From Rubrivivax sp. (GTDB lineage: Bacteria; Pseudomonadota; Gammaproteobacteria; Burkholderiales; Burkholderiaceae_C), in NCBI GenBank assembly GCA_030680415.1, contig JAUXVE010000148.1:32563-96562 (forward strand): DNA of 64,000 bases, given 5' to 3'. Both the position numbers and the translations under genes were made by a program. Shown in pieces: positions 46,846-56,315 of the stretch (within the stretch, counting starts at the first letter, position 1; the number at the start of each line of letters is the position of its first letter). The notes below the pieces were generated by a model. The model was not told the origin of the DNA, did not search any database, and saw only the letters and a program-made list of their open reading frames with translations.

Positions 46846-48087
46846 TCAGCACGCCGCCCCGGCACCCGGTGCGCCCTGTGCCAAGGCGATGCAGCGCTCG
46901 GCCACGCGCTGCGTCACGTCGCCGCAGTGCGTGCTTGCATGCAGCGCCGCCAGCGCCTGCGCGCGCTGGCGCAGGCTGGCATCGCCGAGCACACGGGCCA
47001 GTGTGGACAGCAACCGGCCGGCGATGTCGGCGCCGATCAGAACCTCGCCGGCGCCGGTGGCTTGCACGCGCCGCGCGAGCAGCAGTTGCTCGACCTGCAT
47101 CGGCAGCAGCAACAGTGGCAGGCCGGCCTGCAAGGCGGTGCAGATCGTTCCCGCGCCGGCATGGCACAGCACCGCGTGGGCCTGCGCCATGGCGCTGTCC
47201 ATCGCCACTGAGCCTTCGCTGAAACGCAGACGGGCGCCGGCATGGCGCTGGCGCTGCGCGGCCGTCAGGCCCGACACGTGGGCGAGCGTGCGGCAAGGTG
47301 CCCGGGCCAGTTGCTGCAGCACGGTTTCGAGCGACGCGTAGTCGCCCTTGAGATAGGCGAACAGCGGCGGCTCCGGGCCCTGTGACCACAGGGCCGGCGC
47401 GCCTTGCTCAGGCGCCGGCAGCGGGCCCCAGTAATGCGCGCCGGGGCGGCCTTGCCGGCCGGGGCTGTAGTGGTCGAGCTCCGGCCAGGTGAGCAGGAAG
47501 TGTTCGTCCGCCGCCACCAGTTGGTGCAGCGCCGCCAGCGGCGTGCGGCCGTCGGCCGCCAGCACCGCGTTGCAGGTGGCGAGCACGCGCGCTTCGGTGT
47601 AGGCCAGTCGCTGCGCGTCGGTGCGTTCCCACTCGCGAAAGCTGGGCAAGGGTTGCGTTGCGGGCGGCAGGAAGAAGCCGCTGCCGATCAGGGCCCGGCG
47701 CAGCGGCCGCCCGCGCGCCGCCAGCAGCGCCGTGGGTGCGTGGTCGGCCAGCAGCAGATCGGGCTGGATGACGTCGAGCAGGCTCTGCCAGCCCTGCACC
47801 AGGGCGCGCAAGCGCTCGGCGTCCAGGTAGCCGGCGTGGAACAACAGCTCGGCATAAGACGCCGACGGCTGCGCCGCCTGATAGGGCAGCAGCCATACCG
47901 GGGCCTGCCACAGGTGCACCTGGGGCGACGCCGCCAGTGCGCCCAGCGCAGACCGGGCACCGGACAGGTCGCGCAGCACGAAGTGCACCTCATGCCCACG
48001 CTGCAGCAGCGACTGCGCCACCTGCACCAGCGGCACCATGTGGCCCATGCCGCCACCGAGCTCCCAGGCGAGGAGGAAACGGGCCAT
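46846..48087 (-). CDS. UGT/MGT-like glycosyltransferase
   Basis: 413 aa, GT-B fold of family-1 type. N-terminal WELGGGMGHMVPLVQVAQSLLQRGHEVHFV, with the GxGH motif near 11-17. The C-terminal donor domain has HAVLCHAGAGTICTALQAGLPLLLLPMQVEQLLLARRV, the UDP-sugar-binding signature where HAGAG replaces HGG. Sugar and acceptor unknown; relatives glycosylate lipids or natural products. Convergent with the exonuclease fusion gene. Confidence 0.85.
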   Translation of the reverse strand: MARFLLAWELGGGMGHMVPLVQVAQSLLQRGHEVHFVLRDLSGARSALGALAASPQVHLWQAPVWLLPYQAAQPSASYAELLFHAGYLDAERLRALVQGWQSLLDVIQPDLLLADHAPTALLAARGRPLRRALIGSGFFLPPATQPLPSFREWERTDAQRLAYTEARVLATCNAVLAADGRTPLAALHQLVAADEHFLLTWPELDHYSPGRQGRPGAHYWGPLPAPEQGAPALWSQGPEPPLFAYLKGDYASLETVLQQLARAPCRTLAHVSGLTAAQRQRHAGARLRFSEGSVAMDSAMAQAHAVLCHAGAGTICTALQAGLPLLLLPMQVEQLLLARRVQATGAGEVLIGADIAGRLLSTLARVLGDASLRQRAQALAALHASTHCGDVTQRVAERCIALAQGAPGAGAAC

Positions 48088-48360
48088 CTCAGGACCGCGT
48101 CGTCACCCGCACCGACCCACGCGGGCCGGCGCCCTGCCACTGCGGGTGGACGACAAGGGCGGTCCCGGCAGCGTGGGTGGAGGAGTCGATGAGGTACAGC
48201 GCATGGGCCAGGATCTGCGCATTCTCGCGCGGCCCGGTGGCGGCCATCGGCGCCCGACGATGTAAGGACAAGGCCGGCGTCAACGACTCTCGTCCGCTCG
48301 GCCTGCAATGTCGCTTGCCGACCGGCACCAGCCCATTCAACCCTTACCGAGAGCGCCACA

Positions 48361-48667
48361 TGTCGCAGACCCTCGCCACCCAGACCACCGCCGTCGCCCT
48401 GGCCCTTGCGCTCGGCGCCGCGCTCACGCTCGCTCACACCCCGCGCAGGCCCAGGGCGCCGACAAGGAAAAGTGCTACGGCGTGGCGCTGAAGGGCAAGA
48501 ACGACTGCGCCGCCGGCCCCGGCACCACCTGCGCCGGCACGTCGGTGCGCGACCACCAGGGCAACGCCTGGAAGATGGTGCCCAAAGGCAGCTGCGAGAA
48601 GACCGCATCGGCAACGTCGCCCTCCGGCCGCGGCCAGCTCAAGGAATTCAAGGAAAAGAAGGCCTGA
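48361..48667 (+). pseudogene. BufA1-like (DUF2282) small membrane/secreted protein with frameshift
   Basis: From ATG 48361 a signal-like segment reads [21 protein letters not shown]. The conserved DUF2282 body, [29 protein letters not shown] and [14 protein letters not shown] with four Cys, lies in the next frame. One base appears lost in the C-run near 48435-48440. BufA1 peptides are metallophore bufferins usually followed by bufB/bufC; neither follows here. Either a decayed orphan copy or a single-base sequence error; with one base added it would be a normal 102-aa protein. Confidence 0.75.
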
Positions 48668-48903
48668 GCGTCTGATGGCCCGAGCACCCAGCCGAGCCGA
48701 TCCCGTGCACAGGCAGTCAGTGCCTTCCCCCGACCCAGGAACCTGAACCGATGTGAACTGTATGGCCCTCTCGAACTCCAGCTTGCCGTCGTGCGCGACG
48801 CAACGGCCCTGGCCGCCGTCGTCCCGCTGCGGGACGTGGCAACGCCGGTGTCGTCGGCTGCAAGGACCAGCGCTGCGGGTGCCGCCAGCGGTGGCCGGGG
48901 CGA

Positions 48904-50781
48904 TCAGAAGCGCCCGGTTTGATAGCGCTGTGCCAGCACGTCCTGCAGCGCCTTGACGACGCCGAAGGCGTCCTTGAGCTGGCTGCGCTCGAAGTTGGAC
49001 AGTTCGTCGGGGCGCAGGTGGTTGTCGGCGGCGTGACCGGCGGCCATCTGCCGCGCCTGGTGGCGGATGCGGATCGTCGACAGGAACTCCAGCGCGTCGC
49101 GCAGGTCGCGCACGCCCTGCGGGCTGATCTCGCCGCTGTCGGCGGCGTGCGCCAGGCGGTCGTGGGTGTTGACGGCGTCGTAGCCGGCGGCCAGCGCGTA
49201 GACGCGTGCCAGGTCGACCACCGGCACGATGCCGCTGAGCTTGAGATCCAGCGTGCCCTTGTGCTCGCCCGAGCGGATCGTGCTCAGGCCGCCGAACAGG
49301 CCCAGCGGCGGCTGCCGTGTCAAGGCGTTGCCGACCATGTACGACAGGAACAGGGTGTTGCCGCGCGTGCGCTTGAGCACATCGGTGCGCAGATCGTCGA
49401 GCAGGTCGTTGCGGCCGGCCACCACGCGCACGTCGAAGAAGACACAGGTCAGCATCAGCGCCATCGGATCGGGGGTGTCCACCCAGCGCCGGAAGTATTC
49501 GGCCCAGACGCGGTGCGGCTGGCGCCACTTGTCGGTCATGGCCATCATCTCGCCGGGGCAGTGCACGTAGCCGCAGGCGGCCAGGCCGTCGCAGACCCAG
49601 GTCGCGAGCTGCTTGAAGTACGCGCCGTGCGCCGCTTCGTCGTAGGCATCGTCCAGGATCATGCAGTTGTCCTGGTCGCTCTTGGCCGTCTGCTCGTTGC
49701 GCGCCTGCGAACCGGCGGCGACCCAGGCGTAGTCCACCGGCGGCGGGCCGAACTTCGCTTCGCCCAGGTGCAGCAGCCGGCTGGTCAGGGCGTCGGTGAC
49801 GGCGGTGACCATGTGCCCCGTGGAGTAGGCGCTGGCGCCGGCGGCGGCCAGGTGCTTCTGCAGCAACCGCACCCGGCCTGCGGCAGCGACCAGGCCCTCG
49901 AGCGTGGTCTGCTTGTGGATGTCGCCGACCAGGTACACGGCCGAACTGCTGTGCTGCTCGGTGACGTCGGTGGCGGTGAGCATGCCGGCCACGCGGGCGC
50001 CGTCCATCACCGGCACATGGTGGATGTTGTGGCGCGCCATCAACAACAGTGCCTCGAAACCGGGTGCGTCGATGGCGATGGTCAGCGGCGCCACGGTGGC
50101 AATCTCCACGATCGGCAGTGCCGGGTCCAGGCCGGCAGCCAGGGCGCGGTTGCGCAGGTCGCGGTCGGTGACCAGGCCGAACAGGTGGCCCTGTTCTTCC
50201 AGCAGCACCGAGGACACGCGCTGTTCGCGCATCAGCTCGGCCACGGCGCGGATCGAGCTGTGCGGCGACACCGTCACCGGCGCACGCTTGAGCAGCTCGC
50301 GCACCGGCGTCTTCATCAGGTTCATGTGCGGGTCGGCGGCCTCGGCCGGCGAGCGCTGCGGCGGCGGCGCTTCGACGAAGAACTGCAGCGCCGGGTGGGC
50401 CTCGGTCAGCGCGGCCAGTTCATCGGCGGGCAGGAAGCCGACCAGCGCCTCCGTCTCGGCCACCACCGTCCAGCCGGCCGCTGCCGCAGTGGGCTGCACG
50501 CCGGCACCGAACCAGTCGGGCGCTTTCACGCGCAGCGCCGTGGCGTCGGCTTCGTTGTGGAAGGCAAGGGTGCCACGGGCCACGATGCCCAGCCTGTGTC
50601 CGAGCGCATCGTCCCTGGCCACCGTCTCGCGCGCGGCAAAACGCCGCGGCTGCAGCCTGGCCAGCAAGGCGTCGCGCGCGGCCGCATCGAGCTGGCCGAG
50701 CACGCGGTGACGCCGCAGTGCGGCAGCAAGGGTTTCCGGATCGGGCAGCAGGGGGTCCATGGCGCGTCGCAGGCGGTGCAT
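48904..50781 (-). CDS. Cyclic-nucleotide-binding/CBS/DUF294 nucleotidyltransferase-like signalling protein
   Basis: 625 aa from ATG 50781 (TGGAGG 8 nt upstream; a further ATG is 21 nt before). Order: cNMP-binding-like domain (about 10-135), a CBS pair (about 165-285; VTVSPHSSIRAVAELMREQRVSSVLL and HNIHHVPVMDGARVAGMLTATD), and a DUF294 GlnD-like nucleotidyltransferase domain (VAAGSQARNEQTAKSDQDN). A C-terminal substrate-binding helical domain follows. Such proteins are often found with SSS-type transporters and epsilon-like exonucleases, as here within 2-7 kb. A regulatory role in acetate/carboxylate uptake is a guess. Confidence 0.88.
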   Translation of the reverse strand: MHRLRRAMDPLLPDPETLAAALRRHRVLGQLDAAARDALLARLQPRRFAARETVARDDALGHRLGIVARGTLAFHNEADATALRVKAPDWFGAGVQPTAAAAGWTVVAETEALVGFLPADELAALTEAHPALQFFVEAPPPQRSPAEAADPHMNLMKTPVRELLKRAPVTVSPHSSIRAVAELMREQRVSSVLLEEQGHLFGLVTDRDLRNRALAAGLDPALPIVEIATVAPLTIAIDAPGFEALLLMARHNIHHVPVMDGARVAGMLTATDVTEQHSSSAVYLVGDIHKQTTLEGLVAAAGRVRLLQKHLAAAGASAYSTGHMVTAVTDALTSRLLHLGEAKFGPPPVDYAWVAAGSQARNEQTAKSDQDNCMILDDAYDEAAHGAYFKQLATWVCDGLAACGYVHCPGEMMAMTDKWRQPHRVWAEYFRRWVDTPDPMALMLTCVFFDVRVVAGRNDLLDDLRTDVLKRTRGNTLFLSYMVGNALTRQPPLGLFGGLSTIRSGEHKGTLDLKLSGIVPVVDLARVYALAAGYDAVNTHDRLAHAADSGEISPQGVRDLRDALEFLSTIRIRHQARQMAAGHAADNHLRPDELSNFERSQLKDAFGVVKALQDVLAQRYQTGRF

Positions 50782-50878
50782 TGCAGGGCCTCCATTGGAC
50801 ACCAGTCGGTGCCGCGCCCGCTTGCGGGTGGCGTCGAGCTGCAGGAGCGCAAGCGCTGCCGGCAGGGGCCAAAGAAAA

Positions 50879-50898
50879 GGCCCCGCCGAAGCGGGGCC
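50879..50898 (-). terminator. Rho-independent terminator of the small gene at 50919
   Basis: GGCCCCGC-CGAA-GCGGGGCC, a perfect 8-bp stem with a stable tetraloop, is followed on the minus strand by TTTTCTTTGG. It lies 20 nt after the stop of the 61-aa gene. Confidence 0.8.
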
Positions 50899-50918
50899 GG
50901 GCCGGGAACCGTGGCCGT

Positions 50919-51104
50919 TCAGGTGCGTGCGTCGCGCTTGGCTGCGATGACCACGACCTGCGTCGGGGCGGCCTGGCGGGCGATCTGCAAGTCGACGGCG
51001 GCTTGTGTGGCCAGCCGGTCGACGCCGGCCAGCAAGGACAAGGTGACGAGGGCGGCAAATCCGAAGGCGGTGGCTTGGCGGCTGGCGGTGTTGCGGGTGT
51101 TCAT
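50919..51104 (-). CDS. Small secreted or membrane hypothetical protein
   Basis: 61 aa from ATG 51104 (GGAG 9 nt upstream). One hydrophobic helix (ATAFGFAALVTLSLLAGVD) is followed by a short tail (QAAVDLQIARQAAPTQVVVIAAKRDART). A good terminator follows the stop, which supports a real transcription unit. Function unknown. Confidence 0.65.
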   Translation of the reverse strand: MNTRNTASRQATAFGFAALVTLSLLAGVDRLATQAAVDLQIARQAAPTQVVVIAAKRDART

Positions 51105-51242
51105 GTGGGGGCTCCGTGAAGGCGGTGACGGCGTGTCGATGGAGCGGACTCTAGGCAACTGCCATGCACGCCGCCATGCGCTTGCGACGAAGCGCGGCCG
51201 CGCCGTGCCCAACGGCCGCTGGCGGCGATGAAACGCGCCGCT

Positions 51243-51479
51243 TCAGGGGCCCGTGGCGGCGCCGCCACCGCCACCGCGGTCGCCTGCAGCCTGGGGCTGC
51301 GCCAGGGCGCGCAGGCAGGCCAGGCACAGGCAGCCCCGAAACTGCGTTCGCAGCCGCTCCTGCAGCGCGGCGCCCAGCGTCACGGTGGTACAGGCGCAGG
51401 GGTCGGGCCCGGCCGCGCCACAGGCAAACGTGGCGCCGCAGCGCGGGCAGCGGTCGCTCGCCTGGGGCTCGGTGCTCAC
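51243..51479 (-). CDS. Cysteine-rich CWC-type protein
   Basis: 78 aa from GTG 51479. A compact cysteine pattern, DRCPRCGATFACG ... DPCACTTV ... GCLCLACLRAL, as in the cysteine-rich CWC family of Burkholderiales, likely zinc-binding. The GTG overlaps the stop of matB (GTGA), so it is translationally coupled to malonyl-CoA synthetase. Gly-rich tail. Function unknown. Confidence 0.72.
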   Translation of the reverse strand: MSTEPQASDRCPRCGATFACGAAGPDPCACTTVTLGAALQERLRTQFRGCLCLACLRALAQPQAAGDRGGGGGAATGP

Positions 51480-53014
51480 CGCGAGAACAGCGCCCGGTAC
51501 TGCTCGCGCAGCAGGTTCTTCTGCACCTTGCCCATGGCGTTGCGCGGCAGCTCGGGCACCACGAAGACCTGTTTTGGCACCTTGAAGTTGGCGATCCGCG
51601 TACGCAGCTGCGCTGCGATCGCCGCGCCGTCGACCGTGGCGCCGGCACGCGGCACGACGACGGCCACCACGGCTTCGCCGAAATCGCCGTGCGGCACACC
51701 GACCACGGCCGACTCGGCGACGCCGGGCAGTTCGTTGATGACGCTCTCGATCTCGGCCGGATAGACGTTGTAGCCGCCGCTGATGATGAGGTCCTTGCTG
51801 CGGCCGACGATGGTCACGAAGCCGTCGGCGTCGATGCGGCCGACGTCGCCGGTCTTGAACCAGCCGTCGGCGGTGAACTCTTCGGCGGTCTTCTCGGGCA
51901 TGCGCCAGTAGCCGATGAAGACGTTGGGACCCTGGACCTGGATGTTGCCGATCTCGCCGGCCGGCAGCGGGCGGCCCTGGCCGTCGTGCGCGCGCACGCC
52001 CACGCCGGGCAGCGGCAGGCCCACGGTGCCGCCACGGCGCGCGCTCTCGGGGCGGTAGGGGTTGCTGGTCAGCATCACCGTCTCGCTCATGCCGTAGCGT
52101 TCCAGGATGGTGTGGCCGCTGCGTTCGCGAAAGGCGTTGAAGGTCTCGATCAGCAGCGGCGCCGAGCCGCTGATGAACAGGCGCATGTGCCGGCAGGCCT
52201 CGCGTGTGAGGCCGGGCTCGGCCAGCAGGCGCACGTACAGCGTGGGCACGCCCATGAACACCGTGGCCTCGGGCAGCCGCGCTGCCACCGCGCGGGCGTC
52301 GAAGCGGCTGAACCAGATCATGCGGCTGCCGCCCAGCAGCGCGCCGTGCGAGGCCACGAACAGGCCGTGCACGTGGAAGACGGGCAGGGCGTGGATCAGC
52401 ACGTCGCCCGCCTTCCAGCCCCAGTAGTCCTTGAGCACGCGCGCGTTGGACAGCAGGTTGCCGTGCGTCAGCATCGCGCCCTTGCTGCGCCCGGTGGTGC
52501 CGCTGGTGTAGAGGATGGCCGCCAGGTCGGACGCCGAACGCGGCGCCGGCACGTGCGTGTCGGGCTGGAAGGCGGCGCGGTCGAGTAGGGTGCCGCTGCG
52601 GTCGTCGTCGAGCGTGTAGACGTGTTTGGTGCCGGCGAGGAAGGCGATCTTGCTCACCCAGCCGAAGTTCGCACCCGCGCACACCACCACCGCCGGCTCG
52701 GCATTGCCGACGAAGTACTCCACTTCGGCCGCCTGGTAGCCGCTGTTCAGCGGCAGGTAGACGTGCCCGGCGCGCAGCACCGCCAGGTAGAGCATGAGCG
52801 CCTCGACGCTCTTGTCCACCTGCACAGCGATGCGGCTGGCCGCGGGCAGTTCGAGTGACGTCAACAGGTTGGCGATCATGGCGCTGGCGCGCTCCAGGTC
52901 GCGCCAGCTGTAGCGCAGCGGGGCGCCGGGGCCGTCGGCGGTTTCGATGGCGACCTGGTCGAGGTCGGCCGGGAAGGCGGCGCGCAGCGCGGTAAACAGG
53001 TTCTGTGAGCTCAT
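51476..53014 (-). CDS. matB: Malonyl-CoA synthetase MatB
   Basis: 512 aa, MatB length. ANL ligase: ATP loop ILYTSGTTGRSKG, LERYGMSETVMLTSNPY, GWFKTGDVGRIDADGFV, GRSKDLIISGGYNVYPAEIE, and catalytic Lys in RNAMGKVQKNLL. ERYGMSET and the downstream SNPY pattern are typical of MatB. It forms malonyl-CoA from malonate, ATP and CoA. It sits directly after matA in a TRAP-malonate operon, which strengthens the malonate assignment over a fatty-acid ligase. Confidence 0.9.
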   Translation of the reverse strand: MSSQNLFTALRAAFPADLDQVAIETADGPGAPLRYSWRDLERASAMIANLLTSLELPAASRIAVQVDKSVEALMLYLAVLRAGHVYLPLNSGYQAAEVEYFVGNAEPAVVVCAGANFGWVSKIAFLAGTKHVYTLDDDRSGTLLDRAAFQPDTHVPAPRSASDLAAILYTSGTTGRSKGAMLTHGNLLSNARVLKDYWGWKAGDVLIHALPVFHVHGLFVASHGALLGGSRMIWFSRFDARAVAARLPEATVFMGVPTLYVRLLAEPGLTREACRHMRLFISGSAPLLIETFNAFRERSGHTILERYGMSETVMLTSNPYRPESARRGGTVGLPLPGVGVRAHDGQGRPLPAGEIGNIQVQGPNVFIGYWRMPEKTAEEFTADGWFKTGDVGRIDADGFVTIVGRSKDLIISGGYNVYPAEIESVINELPGVAESAVVGVPHGDFGEAVVAVVVPRAGATVDGAAIAAQLRTRIANFKVPKQVFVVPELPRNAMGKVQKNLLREQYRALFSR

Positions 53015-53035
53015 GGCAGGGTCGGGCGTCCAGGC

Positions 53036-54334
53036 TCAGAGCCAGGCCGCAATGTGTCGGGAGTGCGCCACGTCACCATGCACGAATTTCTCGTGGTGCG
53101 ACTCCACCTTCTGCAGATCGTAGAGGTAATTGACCATCATGCCGAAAGACTGGCGCCGGCCCTTGGCCGAGAGGTCGCCCAGCGGGTTCAGCCGCTCGAG
53201 TCGGGCGCCGTTGTCGAGGTGGAAGCGCGCCACCGGGTCGCCGTCGGCGGCCGTGCTGCACTGGGCCAGGTAGATGGCAGCCAGACGTTGCAGCGCCTGC
53301 GCACCGGGTGGGGCCAGCTGGCGCACCGCGTCGGCGCTGACCAGGTGGTCGAGGTCGCCGTCGCAGGCCTCCAGCAGGGCCTGCCGGGCCTCATCCAGCC
53401 GCTGGGCGCGAGGGCGGGTCAGGCCGTCGCGGACCGCGCCCGCGCGCAGCCAGCGCGCCAGGCCGGGTATCGGCGACAGCGTGCAGAAGGTCCTGAGCCT
53501 GGGCAGTTCGCGCTGCATTTCTTCGGCCACGCGCTTGATCAGGAAGTCGCCCAACGAGACCCCGCGCAGGCCCGGCTGGCAGTTGCTGATCGAATAGAAG
53601 GCCGCCACCTTGAAGCTGCCGGGCGGCTGCGGCGCCGCGGCCTTGTCGATCAGCGGCGCGATCGCCGCCGGCATCTCCGGCAGCAACGCGACCTCGACGA
53701 AGATCAGCGGCTCCTCGGGCAGTTGCGGGTGGAAGAAGGCGAAGCAGCGGCGGTCGGGCTGCAGGCGGCGGCGCAGGTCGTCCCAGCCGTCGATGGCGTG
53801 CACGGCTTCGTGGCGTATCAGCTGTTCCAGCAGCTGTGCGGGTGAGCTCCAGTCGACGCGCTGCAGGCGCAGGAAACCGGGGTTGAACCAGCTGCCGAGC
53901 AAGTGCAGGAAGTCGGCCTCCAGCGCCGCCAGTTCGGGATGCAGTGGCAGCCGGTCCAGCAGCGCACGCCGCATTGCCACGATATGCGCGGTGCCGCCCG
54001 GCAGCCGGTTGATGCGGCGCAGCAGCTCCTGGCGCGGTGGTTCGGCGTCGCGCGTGAGCTGCAGCAGGTGCGCCGCCGTGGGCGCGCGGGCATAGGCCTC
54101 GGCGCTGGCCAGCAGGGCTTGCGGATCGGGGTTGAAGTCCGCGGCGAGGTGTTCGAAGAAGCGCTCGCGTGTCTCTTGCGCGAGGGCGTCGTAACCGGCG
54201 ACCAGCTCGCGCGCGATGGCCACGCTGTTCGCTTCGCCGCGTTCCGACAGCAGCCGCCGGCACAGCACCAGCAGCGCGTGCACCCGGCGGTCGCCGCCAA
54301 CGCGGATCACGGCGCGCTTGAGGTCGTCGAGCAT
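53036..54334 (-). CDS. matA: Malonyl-CoA decarboxylase MatA
   Basis: 432 aa. Converts malonyl-CoA to acetyl-CoA and CO2. Family blocks: the helical N-terminal domain to about 165, then the GNAT-like domain with RCFAFFHPQLPEEPLIFVEVAL, FYSISNCQPGLRGVSLGDFLIKRV, FCTLSPIPG (the catalytic Ser-Pro), and the C-terminal HLDNGARLERLNPLGDLSAKGRRQSFGMMVNYLYDL with HEKFVHGDV. Eight nt after the TRAP permease; 22 nt before matB. Confidence 0.94.
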   Translation of the reverse strand: MLDDLKRAVIRVGGDRRVHALLVLCRRLLSERGEANSVAIARELVAGYDALAQETRERFFEHLAADFNPDPQALLASAEAYARAPTAAHLLQLTRDAEPPRQELLRRINRLPGGTAHIVAMRRALLDRLPLHPELAALEADFLHLLGSWFNPGFLRLQRVDWSSPAQLLEQLIRHEAVHAIDGWDDLRRRLQPDRRCFAFFHPQLPEEPLIFVEVALLPEMPAAIAPLIDKAAAPQPPGSFKVAAFYSISNCQPGLRGVSLGDFLIKRVAEEMQRELPRLRTFCTLSPIPGLARWLRAGAVRDGLTRPRAQRLDEARQALLEACDGDLDHLVSADAVRQLAPPGAQALQRLAAIYLAQCSTAADGDPVARFHLDNGARLERLNPLGDLSAKGRRQSFGMMVNYLYDLQKVESHHEKFVHGDVAHSRHIAAWL

Positions 54335-54341
54335 CGGCGCT

Positions 54342-55649
54342 TCAGCCCATCAGTCTTTGCGGCAGCCAGGTGGCCAGCCCGGGGAACACACACAGGATCA
54401 CGATCGCCACGACCATGCAGCCCATGAAGGGCAGCGCACCCCTCAGGATGGTCGGCAGCTTGATGTCCGGCGTGATGCTGTTGATCACGAACAGGTTCAG
54501 ACCCACCGGCGGCGTGATCAGGCCCAGCTCCATGTTGATCGTGAGAATGACGCCGAACCAGATCGGGTCGAAGCCGGCGGCCAGGATCACCGGCATCAGG
54601 ATGGGCGTCGTCATCAGGATGATGGCCGCCGGCGGCAGGAACATGCCGGCCACCAGCAGCATCAGGTTGATGGCGCCCAGCACCACCCACTTGTTGACCT
54701 GCAGCTCGGCAATGCTCTGGGCCACCGACTGCGTCACCTGCAGCGACGACATCATGTAGCCGAAGAGGATGGAGGTGCCGATGATCATCAGCAGCATGCC
54801 CGATTCACGCAGGCCGTCGCGCAGGATGAGCCACAGGGCCATCGGCCGCCAGACGCGGTAGATCACGATCACCATCACGAGGCACAGCAGCGCGCCCACG
54901 CCGGCCGCTTCCGACGGCGTGGCGATGCCGCCGTACAGCGCGTACACGACGCCCACGATGACGGCGATGAAGGGCAGCAGCCGAGGCAGCAGCTCGAGCT
55001 TTTCCTTCAGCGAATAGATGCGGTCGCTGTCCACCAGCCTGGTGCCGCGTTTCCAGCTCAGGAACAGCGCCCAGGCCATGAACAGGCCGGTGAGCAGCAG
55101 GCCGGGGAGGATGCCGGCGATGAACAGCCGCCCGATGGACGTCTCGGAGGCGATGCCGTACAGGATCATGGTGATGCTGGGCGGGATCAGGATGCCCAGC
55201 GTGCCGCCGGCGGCGATGGCGCCGGTGGCCAGGTCGGCGTCGTAGCCGCGGCGGCGCATCTCGGGGATGCCCATCTTGCCGATCGCCGCGCAGGTGGCGG
55301 GCGACGAACCCGTGAGCGCCGAGAACAGCGCGCAGGCGCCGATATTGCTGATCACCAGCGAACCCGGTACGCGGTGCAGCCAGCGCGACAGGGCCTCGTA
55401 GAGGTCGCTGCCGGCGCGCGAGGACGCCACCGCGGCGCCCATGATGATGAACATCGGCAGCGACACCAGCGTGAAGTCGCTGAGGCCGGCGAAGATGGTC
55501 TCGGCAATGAAGTGCACGCTGTTCCAGCCGTCGAAGGCCACCATGAAGACCAGCGCCGCGGTGCCCAGCGCAAACGCGATCGGCATGCCGGTGGCCAGCA
55601 GCGCCACCGTTACGGCGAAGATCAGCAGGCCGATGGTGAGAGGGCTCAC
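54342..55649 (-). CDS. dctM: TRAP transporter large permease (DctM), malonate operon
   Basis: 435 aa from GTG 55649. Twelve or so hydrophobic segments; DctM marks are FTLVSLPMFIIMGAAVASS, GSSPATCAAIGKMGIPEM, GGTLGILIPPSITMILYG, and GLITPPVGLNLFVINSI at the end. It forms the Na+-driven translocation channel with DctQ. Genomic position upstream of matA/matB points to malonate or a related dicarboxylate. Confidence 0.92.
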   Translation of the reverse strand: MSPLTIGLLIFAVTVALLATGMPIAFALGTAALVFMVAFDGWNSVHFIAETIFAGLSDFTLVSLPMFIIMGAAVASSRAGSDLYEALSRWLHRVPGSLVISNIGACALFSALTGSSPATCAAIGKMGIPEMRRRGYDADLATGAIAAGGTLGILIPPSITMILYGIASETSIGRLFIAGILPGLLLTGLFMAWALFLSWKRGTRLVDSDRIYSLKEKLELLPRLLPFIAVIVGVVYALYGGIATPSEAAGVGALLCLVMVIVIYRVWRPMALWLILRDGLRESGMLLMIIGTSILFGYMMSSLQVTQSVAQSIAELQVNKWVVLGAINLMLLVAGMFLPPAAIILMTTPILMPVILAAGFDPIWFGVILTINMELGLITPPVGLNLFVINSITPDIKLPTILRGALPFMGCMVVAIVILCVFPGLATWLPQRLMG

Positions 55650-55769
55650 TGGTGCACCCTGTGGCCTGCGGCCGGTCCCGCCAAGCGGGAATGAGCCCTC
55701 GGCAAAGCCTGCGGGCTCATGCCAGCGTGCGCGGCTGCCGGCCGGCACCACTGCGCCGTGCCGACCGCA

Positions 55770-56315
55770 TCACAGTCGTTCGTCGGGCGCGAGCCCGAAC
55801 GGGAGTTGGCGGTGCGTGGCGACGAGCCAGATCTCGGCCAGGAACTGCAGACACAGCAGCGCCAGGCCCACCGGCACCGACAGGTAGGGGATCCACAGCC
55901 GCGCGCGCCAGATCGACGACGTCGTGTTCCCGGTGTCGAAGGCCTCCCACCACCAGGGCACCGCGGCGTAGAGGAAGAAGCCGCAGAAGACCAGTGCCAA
56001 CGTGCTGCCCAGGAAGTGCAGCTTGCGCCGCAGCGGCGTGGCCGCCATCAGCGGCACCACGTCGACGGCGACGTGGCCGCGCGTGAGCAGGATGTACGGT
56101 GCGCCGATGAACGTGGCCGCCACGAGGGCGAAGGTCACGAACTCGGTCTGCCAGATGGAAGACTGCCCGAGCACCGCGCGCACGAAGACCATCTGGCAGA
56201 TCACGCCGATGGACAGCAGGATCAGACCTGCGGCCGCCACGCCGAAGGCGCGCGAGGCCGCATGCACCGCTGTCACCCACAGGGGCAGCGGCGGCGCAAG
56301 GGGTTCACTTGACAC
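55770..56315 (-). CDS. dctQ: TRAP transporter small permease (DctQ)
   Basis: 181 aa with four hydrophobic helices (AAAGLILLSIGVICQMVFV, FVTFALVAATFIGAPYILL, LGSTLALVFCGFFLYAAV, VPVGLALLCLQFLAEIWLV). The helix-2 segment GHVAVDVV is the DctQ signature. The gene overlaps dctP by 11 nt and is 120 nt from dctM. Confidence 0.9.
   Translation of the reverse strand: MSSEPLAPPLPLWVTAVHAASRAFGVAAAGLILLSIGVICQMVFVRAVLGQSSIWQTEFVTFALVAATFIGAPYILLTRGHVAVDVVPLMAATPLRRKLHFLGSTLALVFCGFFLYAAVPWWWEAFDTGNTTSSIWRARLWIPYLSVPVGLALLCLQFLAEIWLVATHRQLPFGLAPDERL

Noticed and set aside
48089..48340. 83-codon minus ORF ending just before the glycosyltransferase
   Set aside because: Some plausible composition near its end (ALYLIDSSTHAAG) but no recognisable family or ribosome site; not enough to call a gene.
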